This document shows positions 53,004 to 62,270 of a DNA stretch of 64,000 nt, in pieces. Position 1 is the stretch's first letter. Every line of letters begins with the position of its first letter. A program made the translations under genes and the position numbers. The notes beneath the pieces are model-generated. The model saw nothing but the letters and a program-made list of their open reading frames with translations, made no database searches and was not told the origin of the DNA. This DNA comes from Candidatus Aminicenantes bacterium UBA6228 (GTDB taxonomy: Bacteria > Acidobacteriota > Aminicenantia > Aminicenantales > Saccharicenantaceae). The stretch covers positions 1 to 64,000 of the forward strand of contig DJWO01000012.1 in the NCBI GenBank assembly GCA_002441005.1, in the 5' to 3' direction.

Positions 53004-53768
53004 GTGAAGAAAGTCTTGCTGACAATTGCCGGGTTTGACCCCTCCAGTGGGGCCGGGCTCAGCCTTGATCTCAAAGTTTTTAGCCGCTTTGGTTATTATG
53101 GGCTGGCTATCCCCACTGCCCTGACCATCCAGAACTCCTATCAAGTCTATGATTATAAAGCGCTTTCTCCCCGCCTAATAGTTGAAACCTACCGCCGCCT
53201 TAAAACGGATTTTAAAATCTCTGGTTTGAAAATCGGGATGATAGGTAGCCCCAGGGTTCTGACGGCGGTAAAAACCATCCTGGCTGATAATCGGGGCCGG
53301 CCAGTGGTGGTTGATCCGGTTTTCCGTTCTTCTTCTGGCCGGTGGTTGCTTGATAAAAACCACCTGGCCAGCTATCTCAAAGTGTTAACCGGCCGGATGA
53401 CCCTTTTCACTCCCAACCTGGAGGAAGCTTCGCTTCTTCTGGGAAGGAAGATTAATCAGATTAAACAGATGGAAAAAGCCGCTAAGGAGATAAGCCAGCT
53501 GGTTCAGGCACCTTGCCTGCTTAAAGGGGGTCATCTTCAGGACCAGGTTATTGATCTGCTCGATGATGGGCAGGAAACTACCGTTATTCCCAAGCAAAAA
53601 CTCCCGGTTAATGTCCATGGAACAGGCTGTTTTTTGTCTTCGGCTATCCTCTGCTTTCTGGTCAAAGGCTATTCGCTCTCAGCCGCCTGCCAGCAGGCCT
53701 CTTTGGCTGTGGATAAATTCCTGAAATCGCCCCTGACTATCAGCCGACGGCCCCTCTTTGACCTGTAG
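53004..53768 (+). CDS. thiD: Hydroxymethylpyrimidine/phosphomethylpyrimidine kinase
   Basis: 254 residues; a ribokinase-like kinase in thiamine biosynthesis and salvage. LTIAGFDPSSGAGLSLDLKVF starts the substrate site; VVVDPVFRSSSG and LTPNLEEASLL-like text (FTPNLEEASLLLG) follow. The anion-hole motif is V-H-G-T-G-C-F. A GTG at 53004 is the start. A TAAAAT at 52992-52997 stands only six bases before it. No other thiamine gene is near. Confidence 0.9.
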   Translation: MKKVLLTIAGFDPSSGAGLSLDLKVFSRFGYYGLAIPTALTIQNSYQVYDYKALSPRLIVETYRRLKTDFKISGLKIGMIGSPRVLTAVKTILADNRGRPVVVDPVFRSSSGRWLLDKNHLASYLKVLTGRMTLFTPNLEEASLLLGRKINQIKQMEKAAKEISQLVQAPCLLKGGHLQDQVIDLLDDGQETTVIPKQKLPVNVHGTGCFLSSAILCFLVKGYSLSAACQQASLAVDKFLKSPLTISRRPLFDL

Positions 53769-53820
53769 AGCTCGTCCGTTAGCTCCGTCTTCAGCTTTAA
53801 TTTTTGTCAGTCCTTGAGGC

Positions 53821-56166
53821 TCAGGATTTTTTCCCGGCACTCTTCTTCGGCAGCAACCTGACCGTTTTTTCTTTAACTTCATTGACTGCACCGGCGGAAA
53901 AGCTAAGAGGGTGATACAGGCTATTCAGATAGAGTGGAATCTGGTCCTGATAATGAGGACTCAGAAAATGGCCATTTTCTCCAGAAGTCAGAACCGACAG
54001 AGAAGCATCAAAATCGGACAGGTCAATAAGCAGGCGACAGGAAGCTCCGGCTACTGTTTTATAACTGCGGCCGCTAAGACTCGCCCGGATAGTGTTACTG
54101 TCCCCAATCATCGGGTAGCGGCCGGCATTTAAAAAACCAAGATACCATTTCTGCCCGAGAACATGCTGATAATTCAAGCGGTGAAGACTGGACCAGTCCC
54201 ACTTTTCCCGGTTTTGACCAAAGGTTCTCTTTAACTCCGCCAGAGCTTCAAGCATAGCTTTTTCCAGTATCTGATCTCTGGTTTCTTTTTCTGGCGTCCC
54301 GGCCCGGTCAAACCAGGCTGAATCAGGCTGGTCAAGAATTTTTTCCAGCCCGGCCTGTCTGGCTTCAAAATATTTGGCCAGATCCCGGTAATAAAAGCTG
54401 AAATCATCACTGAAGGTGAGTTCTTCTAACTTACCCCAGAAAACCTCATAGATGGCTGAGGCCAGTCCCTCTTTAATTTCACCTGACCACTGAATCAATA
54501 TTTGCTTGGCTTCCTCAGCCGCCGGATCAGTCATTTTAACCTGATTTAAGACCTGCTTGAGCCTGCCCGCCCGCCGGGAGTAAACATCATTTTGAATGGC
54601 CATCAGCGTCTGAAGTGAATTCTGGTCAGTAGCCTGAAGCAACTCTTCTATTCTGTTTTTTCTATCGGGCGATATCCAGTCAAAGCCCAGGTAATGGTTA
54701 TAATTCTCAGTCATAATATTATTGTTGGCCGTTACAATCAGGCCGGAAGCAGGATTAAAAATATTTGGCTTTTCTTCCGGAGTTAAATATCCTGTCCAGT
54801 CACTGTCCTCACGCCAGCCTGGATAGGGATAAACGGCAGTCTCTTTTTTCCTGACCGGGATCCGGCCGGAGAGATAATAACCAATATTTCCGGCCGTATC
54901 AGCATAAACAAAATTCTGGGAGGGATTATCAAATAGTTCTGCTCCTCTGGAAAATTCTGACCAATTGCTGGCTGTATTGATCAGATACAAGCCCTCAGCG
55001 GTCCGGTCACCTTCATACAGAGTCCAGCGCAGGGAGATGGGTATTTCACAATTTAAAAGAAAGGGATTAAGAATCGGACCATCTTCTGTCCAGCTTATAT
55101 TGACTGTTCTGGGATTCTTTTCTCCTTTAATCTTAATCATTTCATTCCTGATGGTCAGTGGTTGCCAGCCCCCTGGCCGGGAATATGATCTGGTTTCCCA
55201 GTCAACCTTTTCGAGATAGAGGTCTTGAACATCCACATAGGAATTAGTTATGCCCCAGGCTAAGTACTCATTATGGCCAATAATCACCAGTGGAACACCA
55301 GGGATGGTCTCGCCGCTAACTTTATATTCCTGGCACTCCAGTCCCATTTCCAGCCAGATAGGCGGAACATTGATGGTCAGATGAGGGTCATTGGCCAGAA
55401 ATGGCCGGCCAGTAGCAGTATGTTCTCCCGAGATCACCCAATTATTAGAGCCGAGGCCGGACTCATCCATTAGCTCTGTCAATCCAAAATTAAGAATGTC
55501 CAGTTTAACCTCAGGATCAGGCAAAAAATCGAGCCCGGGCTCCAGCAATTCAACTGCCTGAGGTCCGGCTTTTCTAATTAAGTTTATCCTGGCCAGCTCT
55601 GAAGTGTAATCACCCGCCAGATTCATGGCCAGCAGATGTTTAATAGCCAGGCTATCCTCAACTGTCCAGGGCTCGGGCCTGAATCGCAGCAAAATAAACT
55701 CAGGCGGCCAGTTCCATTTTATCTGGCGGATATAGGCATTGACACCGGAGGCATAGGCTGAAAAGAGCTGTTTCATTCTATCTGGCAGTTTTTCAAAATC
55801 CCGCTGGATAGCAACCGGTAAACCCAGGACCCGGCTTCTGAGGTCGTAAGGCAGGCCAGCTTCCCCTACAATTTCAGACAGGCGGCCCCGGGCCAGGCGC
55901 CTGAATAACTCCATTTGCCACAGTCGCTCGCGGGCCTGGATATAACCGGCAGCCAGAAAGAGGTCTCCCTCACTTTGAGCCTTAAGATGAGGTACCCCCC
56001 ACCTATCCCAGGTGACTGACACTTCAGCTTGAAGCCCGTTAATAACCAGGCTGGTTGACTCTTTCGGCCGGGAAGAGTGCAATAGAAAATAAAGTCCGGC
56101 TGCTGCGCCGATGGCCAAAAATAGGATACTCAGAATAATGGCTTTTATAATTCTTTTTAAGGTCAT
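53821..56166 (-). CDS. Penicillin acylase-family Ntn hydrolase
   Basis: 781 residues with an N-terminal membrane helix or signal (IIKAIILSILFLAIGAAAGLYFLL). A precursor split by autocatalysis is expected: the beta subunit would begin at Ser240 in SGLGSNNWVISG, the N-terminal nucleophile of the S45 family (penicillin acylase and acyl-homoserine lactone acylase). IPGVPLVIIGHNEYLAWG and VTANNNIMTENY follow. It is coupled by TAATG to the upstream substrate-binding lipoprotein. Its substrate may be an N-acyl compound. Confidence 0.87.
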   Translation of the reverse strand: MTLKRIIKAIILSILFLAIGAAAGLYFLLHSSRPKESTSLVINGLQAEVSVTWDRWGVPHLKAQSEGDLFLAAGYIQARERLWQMELFRRLARGRLSEIVGEAGLPYDLRSRVLGLPVAIQRDFEKLPDRMKQLFSAYASGVNAYIRQIKWNWPPEFILLRFRPEPWTVEDSLAIKHLLAMNLAGDYTSELARINLIRKAGPQAVELLEPGLDFLPDPEVKLDILNFGLTELMDESGLGSNNWVISGEHTATGRPFLANDPHLTINVPPIWLEMGLECQEYKVSGETIPGVPLVIIGHNEYLAWGITNSYVDVQDLYLEKVDWETRSYSRPGGWQPLTIRNEMIKIKGEKNPRTVNISWTEDGPILNPFLLNCEIPISLRWTLYEGDRTAEGLYLINTASNWSEFSRGAELFDNPSQNFVYADTAGNIGYYLSGRIPVRKKETAVYPYPGWREDSDWTGYLTPEEKPNIFNPASGLIVTANNNIMTENYNHYLGFDWISPDRKNRIEELLQATDQNSLQTLMAIQNDVYSRRAGRLKQVLNQVKMTDPAAEEAKQILIQWSGEIKEGLASAIYEVFWGKLEELTFSDDFSFYYRDLAKYFEARQAGLEKILDQPDSAWFDRAGTPEKETRDQILEKAMLEALAELKRTFGQNREKWDWSSLHRLNYQHVLGQKWYLGFLNAGRYPMIGDSNTIRASLSGRSYKTVAGASCRLLIDLSDFDASLSVLTSGENGHFLSPHYQDQIPLYLNSLYHPLSFSAGAVNEVKEKTVRLLPKKSAGKKS

Positions 56167-57227
56167 TATTCACTTCCTGCTCCCGCCGGGGATAGAATTT
56201 CTTTTCTCAGTCCGGTTTTAACCAGACGGTCGGCCTTGTTGATCATCCTGTCGGGGAATTTAATACCTTGTTTCTGCCCGGCTTCTTCATTAATGAAGAA
56301 GCTCAGCCGGTCCACATATTGAAAGGGAATTCGGGCAGGATTTTCCCCTTCTTTTATTCTGATGATTAAGTCGGCCGTTCTTGTCCCGATGTCAGTGAAA
56401 TCAAAGCCCATAGAAGCACAGGCGCCGAACTCAGCCCCGGTTGAAAAAGCAGCAAAAAGAGGAATTCTATTGGCTTCAGCCAGCTGTCCGATTAAGTCAA
56501 AATTGGCATTGATCGTATTGTCTGACACCGGAAATAAGACCTCGGTTTGTTGTCTGACCAGAGTCTGAACAGCCTGGACTATATCTTGAGCGGCTGAAAT
56601 AGGTTGAACAATTATCTCTAAACCAAACTCCGGGGCAGCCTCCTTCATTAATTCTAAATAATATTCAGAGTTAATTTCAGAGGGTGTCCAGATGGTACCA
56701 ATTCTTCTGGTTTCAGGCCTGAGCTGATGGATAAGTTCGAGAACCTGCTTAATTGGAGCGGTGGAGCAAACGCCGGTTATCCGCGGATCGTGGTCAACAG
56801 CCGTTCTCCCGGCCTTAATAATATACGGGTTAGCTACTGATGAAAAAACAATTGGTATATTTTCGGTCTCAATCATAGCCGCCTGCAAGGCCGGAGTAGA
56901 AATAGCCACGATTATATTGACCCCGGGAGCAACCGTTCTGGCCTGATCAGGTAAAAGAGAAACATCCCCATGAGCTTCTTTTAGCTTGATCTCCAGACTT
57001 TCTTTTGTTTTCTGTTCATAATCTGATAGCCTGTTTTTCATTGTCTCAAAAACTTTCAATGACGATGGTGAATCATAGGCCAGAAGGACACCCAGCCGGT
57101 AACTGACCGCCAGTTTTTCTTCTTTTGTCTGTTCGTTTTGGCAAGAAATCATAAGCAAAAACAGGCATAGCGCCGCCATTATAATTTTTACAGATAATTG
57201 ACGACTGTTATTTAGATTTTTTCTCAT
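56166..57227 (-). CDS. ABC transporter substrate-binding lipoprotein
   Basis: 353 residues of the ABC_sub_bind (TrpX/YtmK-like) family. The signal ends in a lipobox with Cys29 (LLMISCQN). YRLGVLLAYDSPSSLKVF begins the first lobe; RIGTIWTPSEINSEYY the second. No permease or ATPase gene is found next to it, unlike usual operons where they follow at once; instead its stop overlaps the Ntn hydrolase start. The permease could be elsewhere, or it may have a periplasmic delivery role for the hydrolase. Confidence 0.75.
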   Translation of the reverse strand: MRKNLNNSRQLSVKIIMAALCLFLLMISCQNEQTKEEKLAVSYRLGVLLAYDSPSSLKVFETMKNRLSDYEQKTKESLEIKLKEAHGDVSLLPDQARTVAPGVNIIVAISTPALQAAMIETENIPIVFSSVANPYIIKAGRTAVDHDPRITGVCSTAPIKQVLELIHQLRPETRRIGTIWTPSEINSEYYLELMKEAAPEFGLEIIVQPISAAQDIVQAVQTLVRQQTEVLFPVSDNTINANFDLIGQLAEANRIPLFAAFSTGAEFGACASMGFDFTDIGTRTADLIIRIKEGENPARIPFQYVDRLSFFINEEAGQKQGIKFPDRMINKADRLVKTGLRKEILSPAGAGSE

Positions 57228-57281
57228 TGGCCACTCATTATTTAAAATTTTTTCAATATACCTTCTAAAGCTGATTTACTG

Positions 57282-58244
57282 TTAACCGGTAAGTGCCTGC
57301 CAGGCGGCCGGGTCTATGTTGCCACCGGAAACAACCGCCACCACCCTTTTACCCGAGAAGAATTCAGGAGCTGTTAACCAGCCAGCTAAAGACAGCGCAC
57401 CGGCTCCCTCCACTCTTTCTTTGTGATCTTGATAGAGAACCCTCATCGCCTCCGAGATGCTTTCCTCTGAGACCGTCAGCAGGCAATCGACATACTCTTT
57501 GATCAGGTCAAAAGTTATAGAGCCGCTTTCCAGTCCACCGGCTACAGCCTCAGCCCTGGTTGGCTTTTCAGGAAAATCATTGCTCAGGTAGCCAAGAGCC
57601 AGTGAATGTTTAATAAAAGCTGAATTCTCAGGCTCAATGCCGGTTATCCTGATACCGGGATTTTTTCCCTTGAGGTAACATGCCAGGCCAGCGATCAGGC
57701 CTCCTCCCCCTACGGGCACGATGACTTCTTCTACCTCAGGCCAGTCCTGAAGTATTTCCAGGCCGCAGGTTCCCTGACCGGCTATGACCTGTTCATCATT
57801 ATAGGGAGACACAAAAACCTGATGGCCGGTCTCTGCCGCCTGGCGAGCCAGAGCCTCGGCCTGTTCGCAAGGTCCATCAACTAAAATCAGCCTGGCTCCA
57901 CTCTGTTCAAGTTTCTGGCGCTTAAGCTGAGTTATAGTGGCCGGGACATAAAGAGTTAGAGCCAGTCCTTCCTGCTGGCAGATATAAGCTGTAGCCGTCC
58001 CGTGATTGCCTGTTGAAGCTGCAACTACTCCCCGCTGGCGGCAGTCATCAAGGTTAGCCAGAATCTTATTGGCCGCTCCTCTGATCTTAAATGAACCCGT
58101 CGGCTGATGGTTTTCCCACTTAAAATAAAGCTGGCCGCCCGCTTCAGTCGTGAGCCGCGGGGAAAAAGTCAGGTCAGTCTGAATAGCATAAAGCCTGATT
58201 CTCCGGCTGGCCTCTTCAATCATAGTCTGGCTAATTTTGCTCAT
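57282..58244 (-). CDS. Threonine/serine dehydratase
   Basis: 320 residues, PLP fold type II. K53 in GSFKIRGAANK is the Schiff base lysine; GNHGTATAY binds the cofactor phosphate region, with VGGGGLIAGLACYLKG at the phosphate loop. No regulatory ACT domain, so catabolic rather than biosynthetic. Likely deaminates threonine or serine to 2-oxobutyrate or pyruvate. Serine racemase-like proteins are an alternative. Confidence 0.85.
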   Translation of the reverse strand: MSKISQTMIEEASRRIRLYAIQTDLTFSPRLTTEAGGQLYFKWENHQPTGSFKIRGAANKILANLDDCRQRGVVAASTGNHGTATAYICQQEGLALTLYVPATITQLKRQKLEQSGARLILVDGPCEQAEALARQAAETGHQVFVSPYNDEQVIAGQGTCGLEILQDWPEVEEVIVPVGGGGLIAGLACYLKGKNPGIRITGIEPENSAFIKHSLALGYLSNDFPEKPTRAEAVAGGLESGSITFDLIKEYVDCLLTVSEESISEAMRVLYQDHKERVEGAGALSLAGWLTAPEFFSGKRVVAVVSGGNIDPAAWQALTG

Positions 58245-58398
58245 TGAATCTTCCGCCTTTCATCATGTCATTTCAGCTGCAGACAGCTATCTTTTTTCTG
58301 CCTCTTAAAATCGTAACCTTTCGTCAGATAGACAGGCTTAACCGCTAACAATCTTATCTCTTGATTTATCTCTTTTATTTATAACATATCAGGAAAAT

Positions 58399-58427
58399 TT
58401 GACTCAAGCTTAATCTTTACTTATAGT
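58399..58427 (+). promoter_or_regulatory. Promoter of the corrinoid adenosyltransferase gene
   Basis: TTGACT and TATAGT are spaced by 17 bp, about 45 bp before the start codon. The leader is too short for a cobalamin riboswitch. Confidence 0.55.
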
Positions 58428-58472
58428 TTATTTTTGGCCAGACAAAGTTCAGGTCCACAAGGTTGAAAAGCC

Positions 58473-59039
58473 ATGGTTAAAAGTCAAAACAGCTCTCCCC
58501 AGGACAAATCACCTGCCTTCCAGGGCCTGGTTGAAGTCTACACCGGTGACGGCAAAGGCAAGACGACAGCAGCTCTGGGCTTGACTTTCCGGGCTGCGGG
58601 TCATGGTTTTAGCAGCTATATCGGACAGTTTTTAAAGGGGCAATCGAGCGGCGAGCTGCCGGCAGCCAGAAAACTTCAGCCATTAATTACCATTGAACAA
58701 TTCGGCCGAAAGAAGTTTATCAGGGTAACCGATGATTTTGAGGAGGAAGACTACCGCCTGGCAGAAGAAGGCCTGCAGAAATGTCTGAAGGCCATGCTTA
58801 GTGGCCAGTACCAGATTATCGTCCTGGATGAGATAAATGTGGCCATTAATCTGGGTTTAATTAAAGAAGATGAGATAATGAAGTTTCTGGACCAGAAGCC
58901 AGAAGGGGTGGAAGTTGTTTTGACTGGAAGATACGCTCCTCAATCGGTCATTGAGCGGGCTGACCTGGTGACAGAAATGGTCTGCCGGAAACATTATTAT
59001 GATCAAGGGGTCAGAGCTAGGAAGGGCATTGAGAAATAA
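58473..59039 (+). CDS. Corrinoid ATP:adenosyltransferase (CobA/BtuR type)
   Basis: 188 residues. VEVYTGDGKGKTTAALGL holds the P-loop (G25-D-G-K-G-K-T-T32), as in CobA/CobO/BtuR. IVLDEINVAINLGLI is the Walker B region and VVLTGRYAPQSVIERADLVTEM the C-terminal block. It makes adenosylcobalamin or intermediates from cob(I)alamin. No cobalamin riboswitch is seen upstream. It is followed at 62 bp by the zincin gene. Confidence 0.9.
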   Translation: MVKSQNSSPQDKSPAFQGLVEVYTGDGKGKTTAALGLTFRAAGHGFSSYIGQFLKGQSSGELPAARKLQPLITIEQFGRKKFIRVTDDFEEEDYRLAEEGLQKCLKAMLSGQYQIIVLDEINVAINLGLIKEDEIMKFLDQKPEGVEVVLTGRYAPQSVIERADLVTEMVCRKHYYDQGVRARKGIEK

Positions 59040-59100
59040 CCCTGAACCAGCCTCTTTATTGGTGGCGTTTATAATATACAAATAGAAAGAAAGTGAAGAT

Positions 59101-59484
59101 ATGAAACTCAGCCGGGATAGATTCCAGCAATTAGTCCAGGAATCGATGAGAGTTGTCCCGAAGAAATATCTCAGGCAAATAAAAAATGTGGCCATCCTGG
59201 TCGAGGATTACCCACCACCGGGGCAGAATCTACTGGGGCTCTACCACGGCGTTCCACTGAATCACCGTGGTTCTTATTATGGCAATGTGCCGCCTGATGT
59301 TATAGTATTATACCAGGTCCCAATAGAAAGCTTTTGTTCGACCGAAGACGCAGTCAGAGAAAGGATTGAAGAAGTTCTGCTCCATGAAATCGGTCATTAT
59401 TTTGGCCTGGATGAAAAAACCTTAAGAGAAATAGAAGCCAGAAGGCTTAAGAGGTCTCTAAAAAAGCCTGATCAAGTTCAATAA
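59101..59484 (+). CDS. Minimal zincin-type metallopeptidase family protein
   Basis: 127 residues of PF06262. H95-E-I-G-H99 (LLHEIGHYFGLDEK) with a downstream Glu or Asp gives the zinc site. Family members are common in bacteria and their substrates are not known. A TATAAT lies at 59070-59075 and GAAAGTGAAG before the ATG. The DapA-family gene follows 11 bp later. Confidence 0.87.
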   Translation: MKLSRDRFQQLVQESMRVVPKKYLRQIKNVAILVEDYPPPGQNLLGLYHGVPLNHRGSYYGNVPPDVIVLYQVPIESFCSTEDAVRERIEEVLLHEIGHYFGLDEKTLREIEARRLKRSLKKPDQVQ

Positions 59485-59495
59485 GGAGAATTAAG

Positions 59496-60386
59496 ATGGC
59501 TAAAATTTTAAAAGGTGTTTATGCCGCTCTGACCACGCCCTTTGTTGAGGGCGAAGTCTCAAGGGATAAATTCAGGGAAAATATTGAAAAGTTTAACCAG
59601 ACTGGTCTCAGTGGCTATGTTGTCCTCGGCTCAACCGGAGAAGCTCCCTTTCTCGACGACCAGGAATCAGAAGCTCTTGTCCTGGAAGCCAGAAAATCAG
59701 CGGCCAGAGGAAAAGTAATTATTGCTGGCACAGCCCGTGAATCAGCCGGCTGGACAATAAAATTCACCAATCGCCTGGCCGAAGCCGGAGCTGAGGCGGC
59801 TCTGATCAGGCCCCCTTCTTATTACAAAGCCAAAATGAATTACGAGGCCCTCCGGGATTTTTATCTCAGGGTGGCAGATGGTGTTAAAATTCCGGTCATT
59901 CTTTATAACATTCCCCAGAATACACAAATTCAGCTGCCGCTCGAACTGGTGGTGGAGCTTTCCAGCCATCAAAATATCATAGGTCTTAAAGAAAGCGGGG
60001 GCAACATTGCTTTCCTGGGCGAAGTTATCAAGAAAGTCCCGGCTGACCTCTTTTATTTTACTGGCTCAGGCAGTGTTTTTTATTCGGCCTTAGAACTGGG
60101 CGCTTCTGGAGCTATTCTGGCTTTAGCCAATGTCACGCCGGAGCTATGCGTCAAGCTCTTTGAGCAGTTTCGAGCTGGCCAGAAAGATGAAGCTCGTGAA
60201 CTTCAATACCAGCTCATTCCGCTTAACCGGGCGGTGACTGAAACCTACAGCCTGGCGGCGGTCAAATATGCATTAGACCGGCGTGGTTTTCAAGGCGGCC
60301 CCTGCCGTTCTCCCCTGCTGTCGCTGGATGAAAAAGCCAAAAAAACGATTGATTCTCTTTTACGGGAACTTAAGATTATTAGCTGA
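59496..60386 (+). CDS. DapA-family aldolase
   Basis: 296 residues, TIM barrel of the dihydrodipicolinate synthase / N-acetylneuraminate lyase family. GSTGEAPFLDDQE is the pyruvate/dicarboxylate motif, Y137 in ILYNIPQNT, and K165 in LKESGGN forms the Schiff base. The sequence is closest in feel to 4-hydroxy-2-oxoglutarate aldolase and 5-keto-4-deoxyglucarate dehydratase-like members rather than true DapA; the exact reaction is not fixed. GGAG precedes the ATG. Confidence 0.82.
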   Translation: MAKILKGVYAALTTPFVEGEVSRDKFRENIEKFNQTGLSGYVVLGSTGEAPFLDDQESEALVLEARKSAARGKVIIAGTARESAGWTIKFTNRLAEAGAEAALIRPPSYYKAKMNYEALRDFYLRVADGVKIPVILYNIPQNTQIQLPLELVVELSSHQNIIGLKESGGNIAFLGEVIKKVPADLFYFTGSGSVFYSALELGASGAILALANVTPELCVKLFEQFRAGQKDEARELQYQLIPLNRAVTETYSLAAVKYALDRRGFQGGPCRSPLLSLDEKAKKTIDSLLRELKIIS

Positions 60387-60518
60387 AAAGGCTGGGTTTG
60401 TTCATAAAACTGAACAAAAGGATGAGCGCCAGGACCAGAACTGACCAGATTATCAAACCGCAAATTCAGAAAAAAGCGTGATTTTTTTTTATTTTTAGGC
60501 CTGGCTTTATTTATTTTC

Positions 60519-62240
60519 TCAGGTAGCGTGGAATAGCTCGAGTAGAGCTGACTCTGGGTTGTCTTCATACAATATTTGATTCTTTTCATAGAAAAAGTAG
60601 CGGTGATAAAGCCAGAGCCCGGCGATGATCAAAATAATAACCCCATAAAAACCTATCAATCTGGAAGGCCTGGCCAGAAAATAGGGTTCGATCCAACGCG
60701 GTATAAAGATATAACCCAGAAATAACAGGACATAAACCAGCCAGAAAATATAGAGCTTGCTCTTGCCGGGAAGGTAAGAACAGGCAAAAGGAAATTTCCG
60801 GTGCTGAAAAAACACGCCTTCCACCAGCAAAACAGCCAGAGCCAGGTCATAAAGGCAATGAAGGCCGGAAGTGGTCCAGTTCCAGATAAAACCATAAAAA
60901 ACAAAAAGCAGAAGATAGAGCGGAATAAGAACAAAAACGAAAATACTTTTCCGCAGAGCTGAAAAATAAGACCAGCGCCGCGGACTTTCCGCTATTTCAA
61001 ATATCCAGTTGGCTCCCTGGTTGAGCGGGATATTGCTGGCATCCCTTATCCCGACCAGAAGAAAAAAACTCAAAACAAGCGGCAAAGAGAGCATGTTACC
61101 CGATTGAGCTCTCCAGAACATTTTTCCAGTGGAGACGATCATAATAAGACTGATGCCGAAACCAACACTTAGATAAGACAGAATCCTGGTCCGGTGAAAG
61201 CGGCTGCGGGTGAGGGCGCTGCTGTAAAACCAGAAAACGGCCCTTTCTACCGGCTGTCTTAAAATCGTCAGGTTTAAAACCGGCTCAGCCAGCCTTCTTA
61301 CAATTGACGGCCGGTAATGTTTGGCTCCTTCCGGTGATATTTTTTTCAGGTGCCGGCTGTAGGAAATTAGAGTGATCAGAAAAAAAGCAGTCACCGCTAT
61401 GACCAGAGCTACCATTGCTCTCCAGGCCAGCTGGCGGAAGAAGGGCTCGCGGTTTCCCTGCAAAACCTCATAAAGGCCGGTAAACCAGAGCGGGGGAAAG
61501 TTCATCATCAAGGTAGTTGGACTCTCCTGCAGGGCTTTAAAGCTTTCAAACTGCTTTTGAATAAAATGCGTATCCATCAGGAAAAAATAAAGAATAAAAA
61601 TATGAACGACGATCAGGCTAAGACGCAGTAGATCTGAAATCCGTTGAAAGATTTTACCCCGAAGAAGTATGTTAAAAAAACCGGCAATAAAACCCAGAGC
61701 AAAAAACATAAAGGCACTGGCCAGAAACATAACCAGAAGATGGGTCAGAAATAAGACAACAGTGGATAGAAACCCAAAGTAACTGGCCTGCCCTAAAAAC
61801 AAGACAAAAACAATTGACGACAGGGCATTAAGGCCAATAGCAAATATCCCGACAAACATTACCAGGCTGGCAAATTTGGCAGAAAAAATGGTCAGCGGTT
61901 TTAAGGGCAGAGGCATCAGATTCAAAAAATCCTGCCGGTCAAGAAAAATCGCATCCCAGACAAAGATGGTGACGAGCCCGATGAGAAGCATGATCAGGCT
62001 GGTAAATTCCGAGATTTCAGCCCAGGCCTGGGGTTTACCAGGGATAATAAGGTAAATGAACAAAAGGTTATCAGCCACATAAGCTGGAAAAATTGACAGA
62101 ATAGCTATGATGCTTATTATCTTGCCAGCCATCTGCTCTTCAAAAAAGACCGTTTCATTCAGAAAAAGACGCCGGAAGAAATGACGGGTTAAAACGACAA
62201 AGGGAGTCTCTTTGAACTGAAGCTTTTTGAGGCCATCCAT
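60519..62240 (-). CDS. ABC-2 type exporter membrane protein
   Basis: 573 residues, about 12 hydrophobic segments. No ABC-domain motifs. It lies 30 bp after the ATPase below on the same strand and is its likely membrane partner. The segment DFLNLMPLPLKPLTIFSAKF between helices resembles ABC-2 permeases of the YhgE/CcmB-like kind without clear family match. Substrate unknown. Confidence 0.75.
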   Translation of the reverse strand: MDGLKKLQFKETPFVVLTRHFFRRLFLNETVFFEEQMAGKIISIIAILSIFPAYVADNLLFIYLIIPGKPQAWAEISEFTSLIMLLIGLVTIFVWDAIFLDRQDFLNLMPLPLKPLTIFSAKFASLVMFVGIFAIGLNALSSIVFVLFLGQASYFGFLSTVVLFLTHLLVMFLASAFMFFALGFIAGFFNILLRGKIFQRISDLLRLSLIVVHIFILYFFLMDTHFIQKQFESFKALQESPTTLMMNFPPLWFTGLYEVLQGNREPFFRQLAWRAMVALVIAVTAFFLITLISYSRHLKKISPEGAKHYRPSIVRRLAEPVLNLTILRQPVERAVFWFYSSALTRSRFHRTRILSYLSVGFGISLIMIVSTGKMFWRAQSGNMLSLPLVLSFFLLVGIRDASNIPLNQGANWIFEIAESPRRWSYFSALRKSIFVFVLIPLYLLLFVFYGFIWNWTTSGLHCLYDLALAVLLVEGVFFQHRKFPFACSYLPGKSKLYIFWLVYVLLFLGYIFIPRWIEPYFLARPSRLIGFYGVIILIIAGLWLYHRYFFYEKNQILYEDNPESALLELFHAT

Positions 62241-62270
62241 TTTTATATCCTCTGCTTCTGGCTCAAACCA

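Noticed and set aside
58250..58472. Cobalamin riboswitch before the adenosyltransferase gene
   Set aside because: A promoter lies about 45 bp before the start, leaving too short a leader, and no B12-box-like text was seen.
60463..60490. A-run/T-run hairpin between the DapA-family and ABC-2 genes
   Set aside because: The stem is made only of A-T pairs with a GC-containing loop; too weak to call a terminator.
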